From contig NZ_LN831034.1 in the NCBI RefSeq assembly GCF_002055535.1, positions 434,001 through 498,000 on the forward strand: a stretch of 64,000 nt of DNA, given 5' to 3'. The position numbers were made by a program, and so were the translations under genes. Numbering within the stretch: position 1 is the first letter of the stretch; each line of letters starts with the position of its first letter. Source of the stretch: Streptococcus pyogenes. Lineage in GTDB: Bacteria; Bacillota; Bacilli; Lactobacillales; Streptococcaceae. Shown here piece by piece: positions 1-8,585 of this stretch. Under the pieces are notes generated by a model. That model was not told the origin of the DNA and ran no database searches. It saw only the letters and a program-made list of their open reading frames with translations.

Positions 1-10
1 AGTACAAAGA

Positions 11-43
11 AAGCCTTGGAAATAGCAGTTTCCAAGGCTTTTT
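11..43 (+). terminator. Rho-independent terminator of an off-window gene
   Basis: A perfect 12-bp stem (11-22 with 29-40) is followed by a short T run. It most likely ends a plus-strand gene left of the window. The rest of 1-142 shows nothing else. Confidence 0.7.
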
Positions 44-142
44 AGCTGTCGATAGGTAAAAGAGAAAAGTTGTCAGAGTAGATGATTTTTTATTGAGACA
101 CCCTTGATTGGCGTTTCGTTAAAAGGTAAAGAATGATTTTAC

Positions 143-994
143 TTAATCTTTGTTGACTAGTTTATCAAAATGGTCAGCGTAATGTAATTTTAACTTGTCT
201 TCATTTAAAATATCAAGAACTTGTATGGCTTGTTTCATCTTTTCAACTCCAGTTTCTAATTGGCGCTTAAATTCAAAGTAACCTGTTGCATAGAGAAAAA
301 CTGTCTGTTCATAGAAGTTTAATTCATTATCTAACAAGGTTTTTATCTCATCAATTAAATAGGAGCAATTAGAAAATTCCTCCTTATTGATACTAAGAAT
401 GAAACAATTTATAGCAAGCTGAGTGACAATTCGTTTATTAGTTTTGTTCCGTGAAGAGTAAATGTAATTATTTAACATCTCCTTTGTCAATAGGAAGTAG
501 GAGTTGTAGTTAATTGTTCGTACACAGTTACCCAACAAAAGGATTTCATAGTAGCCCCATTTTTCAACTTTAAAGAGATAATCTGTTAGTTGAAGTAATT
601 CATCATCTGATGGAATGATGCTTGAATCCATTGTGTGTAAAATGGACTTTACCATTGTTTTCTCAAAAGAATTCAGAGTGTAATCAGAAGTGTCGGAAAG
701 TAAACATGCTATATTATTGATATTTTGTGATGAATATTGCTTACGAATATACTGTACCAGGTTAGCAAATGTTTCGGAATTGGTATAGTCTTCATCATGT
801 AAAATAAGAAACTCATCCAAAGTAATGTGTAATTTGTCTAGAATATTGATCAGTCGGATACACGATATCTCTGACTCCCCGCGCTCAAAACGAGAGATTT
901 GTGATTTTGAAAGGTGTTCATCTGCCACGAAGCACAGACTAATTTGCTTTCCTTTTCGAACTTTTCTAAGTGTGGCACCAAGTTTTGATTTCAT
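143..994 (-). CDS. rgg3: Rgg-family quorum-sensing regulator Rgg3
   Basis: Cytoplasmic transcription factor of the Rgg (RRNPP) group, 283 aa. The N-terminal 60 residues form an XRE-type helix-turn-helix ([16 protein letters not shown]); the rest is the alpha-helical repeat domain that binds a peptide pheromone. It is divergent from a tiny gene encoding a SHP ending DIIIIVGG. In S. pyogenes, Rgg3 represses the shp promoters until imported SHP releases it, while the activator Rgg2 (not in this window) drives them. The start is placed at ATG 994 ([15 protein letters not shown]); an in-frame TTG at 1015 is a possible alternative and would place the N-terminal codons inside the TTTCCCA repeats. 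Assignment to Rgg3 rather than Rgg2 rests on the pheromone and the downstream operon. Confidence 0.93.
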   Translation of the reverse strand: MKSKLGATLRKVRKGKQISLCFVADEHLSKSQISRFERGESEISCIRLINILDKLHITLDEFLILHDEDYTNSETFANLVQYIRKQYSSQNINNIACLLSDTSDYTLNSFEKTMVKSILHTMDSSIIPSDDELLQLTDYLFKVEKWGYYEILLLGNCVRTINYNSYFLLTKEMLNNYIYSSRNKTNKRIVTQLAINCFILSINKEEFSNCSYLIDEIKTLLDNELNFYEQTVFLYATGYFEFKRQLETGVEKMKQAIQVLDILNEDKLKLHYADHFDKLVNKD

Positions 995-995
995 A

Positions 996-1046
996 TTTTC
1001 CCACTTTCCCAACAAAAATCAATTCCGTTTTTTTTTATTGTACAAT
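996..1046 (+). promoter_or_regulatory. shp3 promoter with candidate Rgg operator
   Basis: Two TTTCCCA units in tandem occupy about 997-1011 and lie upstream of a good -10 (TACAAT, 1041-1046) with no convincing -35. Rgg2 and Rgg3 are known to bind just upstream of the -35 of shp promoters; a weak -35 fits activator dependence. That these repeats are the contact site is inferred from position and symmetry. Confidence 0.7.
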
Positions 1047-1073
1047 AAATAAAAACTGAAAGGAAGTCCGCTT

Positions 1074-1145
1074 ATGAAGAAAATTTCAAAATTTTTGCCG
1101 ATTTTAATTTTAGCAATGGATATTATCATTATTGTTGGTGGGTAA
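1074..1145 (+). CDS. shp3: Short hydrophobic peptide pheromone SHP3
   Basis: A 23-codon gene with ribosome-binding site AAAGGAAG a few bases upstream. The product has a basic start (MKKISKF), a hydrophobic middle and an acidic residue introducing the C-terminal octapeptide DIIIIVGG. In S. pyogenes the SHP precursor is exported and trimmed with the help of the protease Eep. The mature C-terminal peptide re-enters through the Opp oligopeptide permease and binds Rgg2 and Rgg3. Its position divergent from rgg3 and in front of the biosynthetic operon makes it the inducer and first gene of that transcription unit. It is too short for routine gene callers. Confidence 0.95.
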   Translation: MKKISKFLPILILAMDIIIIVGG

Positions 1146-1163
1146 GTTACTTAGGTGTACACT

Positions 1164-1190
1164 TAAGTCTTTAGAGTATCTAAAGACTTA
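1164..1190 (+). promoter_or_regulatory. Hairpin between shp3 and the operon
   Basis: A perfect 11-bp stem (1164-1174 with 1180-1190) and a 5-nt loop. It lies in the 122-bp gap between shp3 and the next gene. No T run follows, so it is not a standard terminator. It may stabilise the shp3 message, be a processing point or attenuate readthrough. Confidence 0.5.
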
Positions 1191-1267
1191 TAGGTAATGG
1201 TTAGCTCTGTGTAATGCTTGTACTTTATGTTAGTAGTAAACTAATTAAACGTAGGAGGATGAAATTT

Positions 1268-2140
1268 ATGTATTCTGCATTGCTTGGTAATCCAGTTGAA
1301 CATTCTATATCAGATGAATTATTTGAATATCTAAATCACAACATAGGAGTTCTGGATGAATATAAACATAAAAAAATTTTGGTAGACTCAGTGTGTTTAG
1401 AAGATAAAATCAAACATCTGATAAATGATCCAAAATGTATTGGATTAAATATAACTTTACCTTATAAAAGAGAGGTAATGAGGTATATTGACAATTTAGA
1501 CAGAGTAGCAGAGATAACTGGATCTGTTAACAATATTTATAAATCTGGAAATATAATTACAGGAACTAATACTGATTGGAAAGGTATTTATAATACATTA
1601 GTTTTCTTTAATATTAGCCATATAACAAAATGTTGTGTTTTAGGTACTGGCGGTACTGCTAGAGCTGCTATTTTCACTTTACAAAAACTACAAATCTCAC
1701 CAACAGTTGTATACAGGGAGCCAATTAGTGAGAATACAAGAAGTTTGATAAAGAGTTTCCCTGATTTAAAGTATATTACATATAAGGAATTGGCTGATCA
1801 ACAAATTTTAAATGATATGGAAATCATAATAAATACTACACCAGTTGGTATGATAAATTATGAAGAAAGTTTACCTATAAATTTTGATCATTTGGACAAT
1901 GTTAATTATAAAGATAAATACTTTATGGATGTAGTTTTCAATCCTTTACATACGAAACTTCATGAATATTTTGGTAAAAAAGGAGCAAAAATAATTGATG
2001 GTTTATGGGTTTTGATTTTTCAGGGAATTGAAGCATTTTCATTGTGGAGTGATAAAATTAATGATGGTAAATATTTTTTTTCAAAAGATGATGTTGTCCT
2101 AATTCATACATTTCTAGAAGGGAAGATAAAAGGAAAATGA
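1268..2140 (+). CDS. Shikimate dehydrogenase-like oxidoreductase (AroE paralogue)
   Basis: AroE/YdiB-family protein, 290 aa. Residues 1-105 resemble the substrate-binding domain (LGNPVEHSISDELF, NITLPYKREV with the conserved Lys, TGSVNNIY, GTNTDWKG). The NAD(P) fold follows (VLGTGGTARAAIF), and DGLWVLIFQGIEAF matches the family C-terminus. The start was set at ATG 1268 because AGGAGG at about 1253-1258 fits it and lies too close to ATG 1259. First enzyme gene after shp3, overlapping the next gene by 4 nt. An additional AroE in a quorum-controlled operon suggests a substrate other than housekeeping 3-dehydroshikimate, for instance another cyclic polyol acid; this is inference. Confidence 0.85.
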   Translation: MYSALLGNPVEHSISDELFEYLNHNIGVLDEYKHKKILVDSVCLEDKIKHLINDPKCIGLNITLPYKREVMRYIDNLDRVAEITGSVNNIYKSGNIITGTNTDWKGIYNTLVFFNISHITKCCVLGTGGTARAAIFTLQKLQISPTVVYREPISENTRSLIKSFPDLKYITYKELADQQILNDMEIIINTTPVGMINYEESLPINFDHLDNVNYKDKYFMDVVFNPLHTKLHEYFGKKGAKIIDGLWVLIFQGIEAFSLWSDKINDGKYFFSKDDVVLIHTFLEGKIKGK

Positions 2141-2973
2141 CTTTTCACATTACAGTAAATCTTGATGAAATATCAGACAAACTAGATGATTCATTGAAAT
2201 TTTTAAATAGATTATCAATTAAAAGTTGTGAATTACGAATGATAAACACTAAAAATATTATACAACTTAGTGATGCAGAGTTAATTAATTTAAAAGAACG
2301 GTTACAAAAGTATAATATCACTCCAATTTCAATTGCAAGCCCACTTTTTAAATGGAATATAGAAGAAAATCATTTAGAGAGTAATCTTGATTTATACGGT
2401 ATTTCAGCTAATGTTACGTTAAATGAACAATGGCTTTATGTAAGGAAAATTATTTTTATTGCAAAATTTTTAAATATCAAATATGTAAGAATATTTGGTG
2501 GGATTGGGTGCTCAGTAGATGACTTCTTGAATAATGAACTATTTTTGAATTTGTTAAAAGAGACTGAAATTATCTTTTTAATTGAGAACGAGTTAGGAAC
2601 TTCAGTGAGCACTGCAGACGATTTGTTAAAAATAGGACATTTTATAGATGAAAAATCTATAAAAAATCTAAAAATCTGGTTTGATATTGCAAATTATTAC
2701 ATAGTTGAACCTCAGGTAGACAAGGTTATTCCAAAATTGAAAAAATATATTTACTATATTCACTGTAAGAACTATGTTAACAATGATTTAGGAATACATT
2801 ATGTAGAACTAGGTAAAGGAATTATCGATTATAAAACAATCATTCATGAAATCCATGAACATTTTATAGACTTAATTTTTAGTTTAGAAGTACATGAAAA
2901 AGAAATAGACAAAAAGGCAGAAGTAGTGAGGAAGTCTTATCTGACACTAAATGAGTATATTAATGGAGGCTAA
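2137..2973 (+). CDS. TIM-barrel sugar isomerase/epimerase-like protein
   Basis: 278 aa with the layout of the xylose-isomerase-like TIM barrel (AP_endonuc_2) superfamily. Visible signs are a strand ending KYVRIFGGIG, an acidic strand IFLIENELGTS, WFDIANYY, YIHCKNY with a likely metal-binding His, and FSLEVHEKE near the end. Glu, Asp, His and Glu at such strand ends usually bind a divalent metal in isomerases and epimerases. It starts within the stop of the AroE-like gene (ATGA overlap), so the two are translationally coupled. AroE-like plus TIM-barrel partners occur in quinate/shikimate-type and inositol-type pathways. The substrate is unknown. Confidence 0.75.
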   Translation: MTFHITVNLDEISDKLDDSLKFLNRLSIKSCELRMINTKNIIQLSDAELINLKERLQKYNITPISIASPLFKWNIEENHLESNLDLYGISANVTLNEQWLYVRKIIFIAKFLNIKYVRIFGGIGCSVDDFLNNELFLNLLKETEIIFLIENELGTSVSTADDLLKIGHFIDEKSIKNLKIWFDIANYYIVEPQVDKVIPKLKKYIYYIHCKNYVNNDLGIHYVELGKGIIDYKTIIHEIHEHFIDLIFSLEVHEKEIDKKAEVVRKSYLTLNEYINGG

Positions 2974-2974
2974 A

Positions 2975-3709
2975 ATGAATTTGAGTATATTTGGTTTAAA
3001 GAATATTCCTTATTTGAAAGAAGGGGATAGTATAGAAAAGCTTATTGAAGAAAGCATTAAAACTTCAGAATTTTTTATCGAAGACAATGATGTGCTTTGC
3101 ATAGCTTCTAAAGTTGTATCTATCGCAGAAGGCCAGGTGATGTCTTTAAACGAGATACAAGTGAGTGATGTAGCAAAAGAAATCCACAGGAATATTCCTC
3201 GTAAAGATCCTAGAATAATTGAAATTATGCTAAATTTAGTCAATAGAGATCTGTCACGTTTAGATATCAAAAAAAATTACATTGGTTGTCGCTTGGAAAA
3301 TGGTTTAAAGTTGACAAGTGGTGGAATCGATAGAAAATCAGTAGATGAAGTATTTCTTTTACCTAATAATCCGGATGCTTCTGCAAAAAGAATTTCGGAA
3401 TATCTTAAAAAATCACTTGGAAAAAATGTTGCAGTTGTTATAACAGATAGTGATGGTAGAGAGGATAAAAGAGGTGCTACTCAAGTAGCAATTGGTATTT
3501 ATGGTATTCATCCTTTGAGAAAAACAGAAGTAATAGATTCACAAGGAGAGACAATAAAATTCCAAGAAGAGACTTTGTGTGATATGATTGCAGCTTGTGC
3601 TGGCTTAGTAATGGGGCAACGTGGAACTGGAATTCCAGCTGTCCTCATTAGGGGCTTGGATTATAAATGGTCTGAAAATACTAGTATTAAGGAAGCATTA
3701 AATGAGTAG
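2975..3709 (+). CDS. CofE-like gamma-glutamyl ligase
   Basis: 244 aa, resembling coenzyme F420-0:L-glutamate ligase (CofE), which adds glutamate through a GTP-dependent amide bond. Family marks are DVLCIASKVVSIAEG near the N-terminus, DPRIIEIML, GGIDRKSVDE and the segment TDSDGREDKRGATQVAIGI, equivalent to the SDTFGRPWR region of CofE. The end (LVMGQRGTGIPAVLIRGLDY) also fits. The start at 2975 follows GGAGG immediately after the upstream stop. Streptococci are not known to make F420, so the acceptor is probably the operon's own metabolite. The GRPWR-to-GREDKR change supports altered acceptor recognition. Confidence 0.82.
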   Translation: MNLSIFGLKNIPYLKEGDSIEKLIEESIKTSEFFIEDNDVLCIASKVVSIAEGQVMSLNEIQVSDVAKEIHRNIPRKDPRIIEIMLNLVNRDLSRLDIKKNYIGCRLENGLKLTSGGIDRKSVDEVFLLPNNPDASAKRISEYLKKSLGKNVAVVITDSDGREDKRGATQVAIGIYGIHPLRKTEVIDSQGETIKFQEETLCDMIAACAGLVMGQRGTGIPAVLIRGLDYKWSENTSIKEALNE

Positions 3710-4688
3710 AAATCAGGACTGTAAGAATATTCTAATCATTGGTTTTGGAAAAATTGGGAAAATTAAAGCGTACAAGTGGCTATCACGCGGATATGAGGTA
3801 TATGTCAAAGATTTGAAATTCTCCAGCATGAAATACCTTAATACAAATAGTGATGTGTTGGATGATTTATCACGACAATATTTTACTATTGAGATTTGTA
3901 CTCCGACAAATCACCACCTTACGCTATTGAAAACCGTTATAACAAGGTATGTCTATTCTTATATTAGCATTGAAAAACCACTGTGTAATAGGTTAGAAGA
4001 TTTAGAAGAAATGAAGTCGCTAGTAGAAAGTCACCCACATCTAGCAAAAAAAATTTTTGCCAGTGAACAATACTTCTTTTCGAAAATTTTGGAAAAACTG
4101 TTACAAGTAGATTGTTTCTCTCTAGATAAAATCAAGGAAATAACAGTTGATTTTTCTAAAGATAGGATTGAGGATAACGAGAATGGGAGATTTTTAGATA
4201 AAGAGATATTGGGCTATGGAATAGAGATTCCTCATATCATTGCTGTCATTTCTTATTTAGGAATTTCATTAGAAGAATTCAAAAAAGGAATCTTTGTGAA
4301 TGCTATTTATATAAAAGACTTAGAGAAACACGATTATTCAATAGAAATCTTATCTTGTATTAATCAAACAGTGATTAAAATTATTAGTAATTTGGGAAGT
4401 TTTGCAATAAGAGAGGGCAAGATTGAAGGAGGTGATGCTAAAACAGTAAGAAGAGTTACCATTGATGACAAAACAATACTATTTGATCCACATCCTAAAC
4501 TCGAGAGGTATAAGAGTGAATTGGTAACTGGGACAAATACGTTTCAAATACACGATGATATGATGGACACGTATATCAGTTTGTTAGAAGGAAATGCTAT
4601 TCCTGAAGATTGCTATATCAATAATGCAATTGAGATAACAAAATTATTAATTAACTTATATTCAGAATGTGAAAAAATTTATTTATGA
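3702..4688 (+). CDS. Gfo/Idh/MocA-like oxidoreductase
   Basis: 328 aa. The N-terminal Rossmann fold is clear (ILIIGFGKIGKIKAYKW), then FTIEICTPTNHHL and YISIEKPLCN. The last is the EKP motif whose lysine is catalytic in inositol dehydrogenase, glucose-fructose oxidoreductase and biliverdin reductase relatives. The C-terminal half would be the alpha/beta substrate domain. It overlaps the CofE-like gene by 8 nt, so it belongs to the same operon. Expected role: NAD(P)-dependent oxidation or reduction of a sugar or cyclitol-like intermediate. The exact substrate is unknown. Confidence 0.8.
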   Translation: MSRNQDCKNILIIGFGKIGKIKAYKWLSRGYEVYVKDLKFSSMKYLNTNSDVLDDLSRQYFTIEICTPTNHHLTLLKTVITRYVYSYISIEKPLCNRLEDLEEMKSLVESHPHLAKKIFASEQYFFSKILEKLLQVDCFSLDKIKEITVDFSKDRIEDNENGRFLDKEILGYGIEIPHIIAVISYLGISLEEFKKGIFVNAIYIKDLEKHDYSIEILSCINQTVIKIISNLGSFAIREGKIEGGDAKTVRRVTIDDKTILFDPHPKLERYKSELVTGTNTFQIHDDMMDTYISLLEGNAIPEDCYINNAIEITKLLINLYSECEKIYL

Positions 4689-4697
4689 GGTGTAACT

Positions 4698-5897
4698 ATG
4701 GATTTAAAAATTACAAACGGCTTTTATGACCCAAGTCATTTATCATACGAAGTAGTAGAACGCAAAGGCTTAGGTCACCCTGATACCTTAGCAGATGGAA
4801 TTGCTGAGCAAATTGAAATTGATTACTCACTTTATTGTTTGGACAAGTTTGGTGTTATTCCACATCATAATTTTGATAAGATTATTATCCGAGGGGGACA
4901 TTCAGTTCAGGATTTTGGTGGAAGTGACTTTATTGAACCAATTAAAATTATTTTTCTAGGTAGGGCGAGCAAAAAATGTTTTAATAGTTCAATTCCACTT
5001 TTTAAAATTCAGAAAAAGGCTGCAACTAAATATTTAAATAGAATTTTACCTAATTTAGATGTTGAAAATTATGTAGAATTTGAGACATTGACCTCAGATT
5101 TTACTACAAAAACTAATTGGTTCTCGCCTGAAGCAATAGAAGATTTACCGGAGTATCTAGATGTACCAAAGGCAAATGATACAGCTACAATGATAAGTTA
5201 TTGGCCATTAACAATTTCTGAAGAATTAGCATTAATGATTGAAGGGTATTTTTATAAATTAGATAAGAATGAATTACCAACGCCAAGATTTACTAAAATG
5301 GGTGGTGATATTAAAGTAATGGTCGTAAGGAACGATTTAGAATATTCTATTAGAATAAATTTTCCTTTAATAAGTAAATTTTTTAACAATGATATTGAAA
5401 GTCAGTTGTATGTTGATAAACACGTAGAAAAAATTAAGAAATATATTGAACAAAAGTATAAAAACATAAGCTTTTCTATTGATTACCATTATTATTTAAC
5501 TACTACAGGTTCTTGTATTGATTTTGGAGAAGAAGGTGCAGTTGGTCGAGGTAATAAAACTCATGGTATCATATCAAGTTTTAGGCCAAATACTATGGAA
5601 GCACCAGCTGGAAAAAATTGTACTTATTTTGTAGGAAAGGTTTGGGGATTTTTGTCTGATACTATTGCCAAAGAAATTTATGAAGCATTCAATACTCCCT
5701 GTCAAATCATTATGCAATTAAATATTGGATCAAAATTGTATAGACCAACCCATTTATTTATTCAGACAGAAGAAAGTGTTGATCAAGAAAGAGTATTAGA
5801 AATTGTTAACAGGCATTTAAATAATGGTAAACAAAATACTAATTTAATCTTGTCAACTCAACATTTTATTCCTAAAACCAATGTCTATGATGGATAA
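4698..5897 (+). CDS. Archaeal-type S-adenosylmethionine synthetase
   Basis: 399 aa, matching the archaeal MAT family (AdoMet_Synthase) and not the bacterial MetK family. Evidence is ERKGLGHPDTLADGIAE at residue 22, IIRGGHSVQDFGG, ATMISYWPL, FTKMGGDIKVMV, TTTGSCIDFGEEGAVGRGN and MEAPAGKNCTYFVGK. The expected reaction is ATP plus methionine to SAM. It follows the oxidoreductase gene after 9 nt and overlaps the next gene by 17 nt. No methyltransferase or radical-SAM gene is seen in the operon, so the product may serve an unlinked enzyme, or the enzyme may use another thiol or amino acid. The family's distribution suggests horizontal transfer. Confidence 0.88.
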   Translation: MDLKITNGFYDPSHLSYEVVERKGLGHPDTLADGIAEQIEIDYSLYCLDKFGVIPHHNFDKIIIRGGHSVQDFGGSDFIEPIKIIFLGRASKKCFNSSIPLFKIQKKAATKYLNRILPNLDVENYVEFETLTSDFTTKTNWFSPEAIEDLPEYLDVPKANDTATMISYWPLTISEELALMIEGYFYKLDKNELPTPRFTKMGGDIKVMVVRNDLEYSIRINFPLISKFFNNDIESQLYVDKHVEKIKKYIEQKYKNISFSIDYHYYLTTTGSCIDFGEEGAVGRGNKTHGIISSFRPNTMEAPAGKNCTYFVGKVWGFLSDTIAKEIYEAFNTPCQIIMQLNIGSKLYRPTHLFIQTEESVDQERVLEIVNRHLNNGKQNTNLILSTQHFIPKTNVYDG

Positions 5898-6849
5898 AAC
5901 TGTTTTATATTTTGGGTTGGTTGAAATTTCTTTTGATGTGCCTGACTTTATATTTCAAAAAATAAAAGAGCAGAATAATAAAATTAGATATTATAGCAAA
6001 TCAATAAATATATTAGGTAGTGTAAAATTTATTAACAGCAATCAGCAATTTATAGAATATGATGGCAATGGAAATATTTTAGTTTATGGAAGATTAAAGT
6101 ATTTTAAAGAAGGAATTTCATTATACTACATTGGAGAGTACTTAGCTGAATGTCTCTTGATTGAACATAGTGACACCTTATTAATTCATGCAGCAGCAGT
6201 TTATAATCCTTTATCTGGCCATTCAATTTTACTATTAGGAGATAAAGGTGCTGGAAAAACTACGGTTGCAATAAGGCTTTGTATAGAACATGGGTATCAC
6301 CTTATTGGTAATGACCAAGTAATATTTGGTTCGAACTCTGGAATACTACTAACTTATGCAGGGACATCTTTCTTTAAAATAAGAAGGACAGCTGTTTTGT
6401 CGGACAATTTACTGTTTAAATTATTTAGCAAATTTTTTAATCGTTCATTACAATTTAATAAGGCAAGTTGGGATGATAAAATTTCAATTTTCCCAAAGGA
6501 GTTGGGAATACGAACTTGTAATTTTTCTACTGAAATCTCAAAAATTTATTATATAAAGACAGACAAGAAAGAAAAGCAAATTTATCATTCAATTTGGAGT
6601 GATAGTTTAGCAAGTCTATATCTAAATGAGCTATTGGGAAGGCATATTTCTGGACAGGTTGCATGTTTTCAATCAGATAATGGAAAATATTTTTCTACAA
6701 TGCCTTTGATAAATTATGAAAAAAATAATCGGGTACGAGAACAGATAGTGAAGGGTATTTTCGCTAAACAAAAATTATTTAAAATTACAGCAGCTACGCC
6801 AGCTAAGATTGCAGAAGCGATTATAGAAAATGTTAAGAAAAACTCATAG
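5881..6849 (+). CDS. HprK-like P-loop kinase
   Basis: 322 aa. A Walker A motif lies near residue 120 (SILLLGDKGAGKTTVA), preceded by TLLIHAAAVYNP and followed by LIGNDQVIF, the order seen in HPr kinase-related proteins found in peptide-modification and sugar gene clusters. The true HprK signature region present in the gene at 37703 is absent, so HPr is probably not the substrate. Start uncertain: ATG at 5881, 5887 or 5890, all inside the end of the SAM synthetase gene. It may phosphorylate a small molecule or carrier made by the operon. Confidence 0.7.
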   Translation: MSMMDKTVLYFGLVEISFDVPDFIFQKIKEQNNKIRYYSKSINILGSVKFINSNQQFIEYDGNGNILVYGRLKYFKEGISLYYIGEYLAECLLIEHSDTLLIHAAAVYNPLSGHSILLLGDKGAGKTTVAIRLCIEHGYHLIGNDQVIFGSNSGILLTYAGTSFFKIRRTAVLSDNLLFKLFSKFFNRSLQFNKASWDDKISIFPKELGIRTCNFSTEISKIYYIKTDKKEKQIYHSIWSDSLASLYLNELLGRHISGQVACFQSDNGKYFSTMPLINYEKNNRVREQIVKGIFAKQKLFKITAATPAKIAEAIIENVKKNS

Positions 6850-6903
6850 TGTGGGTGAATTTGGGGATTAATATGAAGTATTGAAAAAGGAGTAAGAGTA
6901 ATT

Positions 6904-7893
6904 ATGTTTGTGATAGGCATTCCAACTTTAAATGAGGCAGATAATATCAGTAGATTAGTTAAACAAATTGATGAGTATGCTGTAAATTTAGGGAAAGAAA
7001 TTATTATTATTAATTCGGATAGTAAAAGTACAGATGGAACTCCGCAGATTTTTTTAGAAACCAAAACTTATAACACCAAAGTTTCGATAGTATCAGAAGC
7101 TAAAGGAAAAGGTTATAATGTGAGAAATATTTTCGAATATGCAATAAATCATGTGCCGAATTTCTCCGGTTTAATTTTGATTGATGGAGACGTTGTCTCA
7201 ATGAAAAAAATGTGGTTAGAAAAGATGTTTATAGCAATTGAATCTGGAAATGATCTTATAATCCCAAATTATGCTAGAAAATCTTTTGAAGGAAATGCGA
7301 CAAACCATTTTATTTATCCCATGTTAGTGAAAATTTTCAAACGTGATATGCCTTATCAATGCATCTCTGGTGATTTTGGATTTTCAAGAGGATTGATAAA
7401 AGATTTAACTTTGAAATGTAATTGGCACAAATATACATTAGGTTACGGGATAGATATTTTTTTAACCTTAACAGCTATATTAAAGTCATACAAAATTAAG
7501 GAAATCGATTTACAATCAAAGATTCATAAAAAAAGCTTTGAGAAAATTGAAAAAATTTTTTTAGAAGTTTCACAAAGTTTCTTCGAAACTATTAATGATA
7601 ATTCTTTGAATCAAGATAAGTTACGTTTAAATATAAATTTTGAAAGTCATTCAAGACAGTTTATTAAGTCCAGTGATATCCTATCCAGCAATGATATCGA
7701 GAATTTAAAGTTAAGAGCGTTGTTTTTATTACAGGAAGAAAAACAGTATCTACATGGGCTGTCAGAGGTAGAATGGGACGGAATTTTGTCTAATACAATT
7801 AACAATATTTATAGATATAGTAGTGAGGAACATTCGTTATATTTATTACCACTTTATTTATTGAGAGTATACAATTATCTAAAGTACAACTAA
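6904..7893 (+). CDS. Family 2 glycosyltransferase
   Basis: 329 aa, GT-A fold. FVIGIPTLNEADNISRLV opens the nucleotide-binding domain, IIIINSDSKSTDGTPQIF is the second element and LILIDGDVV the metal-binding DxD-type motif. FGFSRGLIKDL and GYGIDIFL resemble glucosyl-3-phosphoglycerate synthase and mannosylglycerate synthase relatives. No membrane segment is evident. RBS AAAAAGGAG lies upstream of ATG 6904. With the nucleotide-sugar dehydrogenase at 8586 it suggests that the operon product carries a sugar or uronic acid. Donor and acceptor are unknown. Confidence 0.82.
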   Translation: MFVIGIPTLNEADNISRLVKQIDEYAVNLGKEIIIINSDSKSTDGTPQIFLETKTYNTKVSIVSEAKGKGYNVRNIFEYAINHVPNFSGLILIDGDVVSMKKMWLEKMFIAIESGNDLIIPNYARKSFEGNATNHFIYPMLVKIFKRDMPYQCISGDFGFSRGLIKDLTLKCNWHKYTLGYGIDIFLTLTAILKSYKIKEIDLQSKIHKKSFEKIEKIFLEVSQSFFETINDNSLNQDKLRLNINFESHSRQFIKSSDILSSNDIENLKLRALFLLQEEKQYLHGLSEVEWDGILSNTINNIYRYSSEEHSLYLLPLYLLRVYNYLKYN

Positions 7894-8167
7894 GTTTTCA
7901 ATTTTTATTAATCTTGAGAAGGAGTGTGATTGGTGGAATATGTTTCAATATGTTTAGCTTATCTAAATAATAAATACAGTATGTAAGTAAATTTATTTAT
8001 AATATTTTTGATACTTTGAGTAGTAACGATAATATTTAATTTTTTGATGGATTATTTTAATTGACTTTAGTGGGTTAGATGCCAGTTTGGATTTTTGATA
8101 TTTGTGTTGAGTTTAAAAGATAAAAACACTTAATGAAAATCTGTTTTTTCTTAGAAAGGGGACCAGT

Positions 8168-8562
8168 ATGATTGAGACGCTAATGAGTACGTTGGAAATG
8201 GTTAGAAAAAAATCCTAGTAGGACTGCAATCGAAGATGACTTTGAGGAATATAAAAAGAGAAATCTACCAATCTTTGTCAGTGAAGATGATAGTGTGATC
8301 TATTATAGACCAGGGTTCATTTTTAATGAATTCTATCCCAATATTTCAGGCTGGAGACAAGAACTAAAGACTAAGCTTACTAGTATTTCTTTAATTTCTT
8401 TACATTTTATTGGTGTTGTTGACGAACAAAAAAAGGGGGGAATATCTAGGTTCTTTTTCTGATACATCTGAATTCTTAAGTAGACATCCAAAAATTTATA
8501 TCATCTCATTTAGGTATAAAAATCAATTTTATATTCTTTCTAACAAAAAAATTGATTTATAA
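8168..8562 (+). pseudogene. Broken gene of unknown function in the operon
   Basis: ATG 8168 follows AAAGGGG and encodes MIETLMSTLEMVRK before a stop at an A7 run near 8206-8212. Changing frame there restores a long reading (RTAIEDDFEEYKKRNLPIF, then GWRQELKTKLTSISLISL). A second break lies in the A/G run near 8428-8440, after which LGSFSDTSEFLSRHPKIYI and a terminal NQFYILSNKKIDL are read to TAA 8562. The repaired protein would be about 130 aa. Family not recognised. Both breaks are at homopolymers, so read error or phase variation is possible. The remaining gap (7894-8167) shows no gene. Confidence 0.65.
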
Positions 8563-8585
8563 AAAGTTTTAGAATAGAGGTTAAC

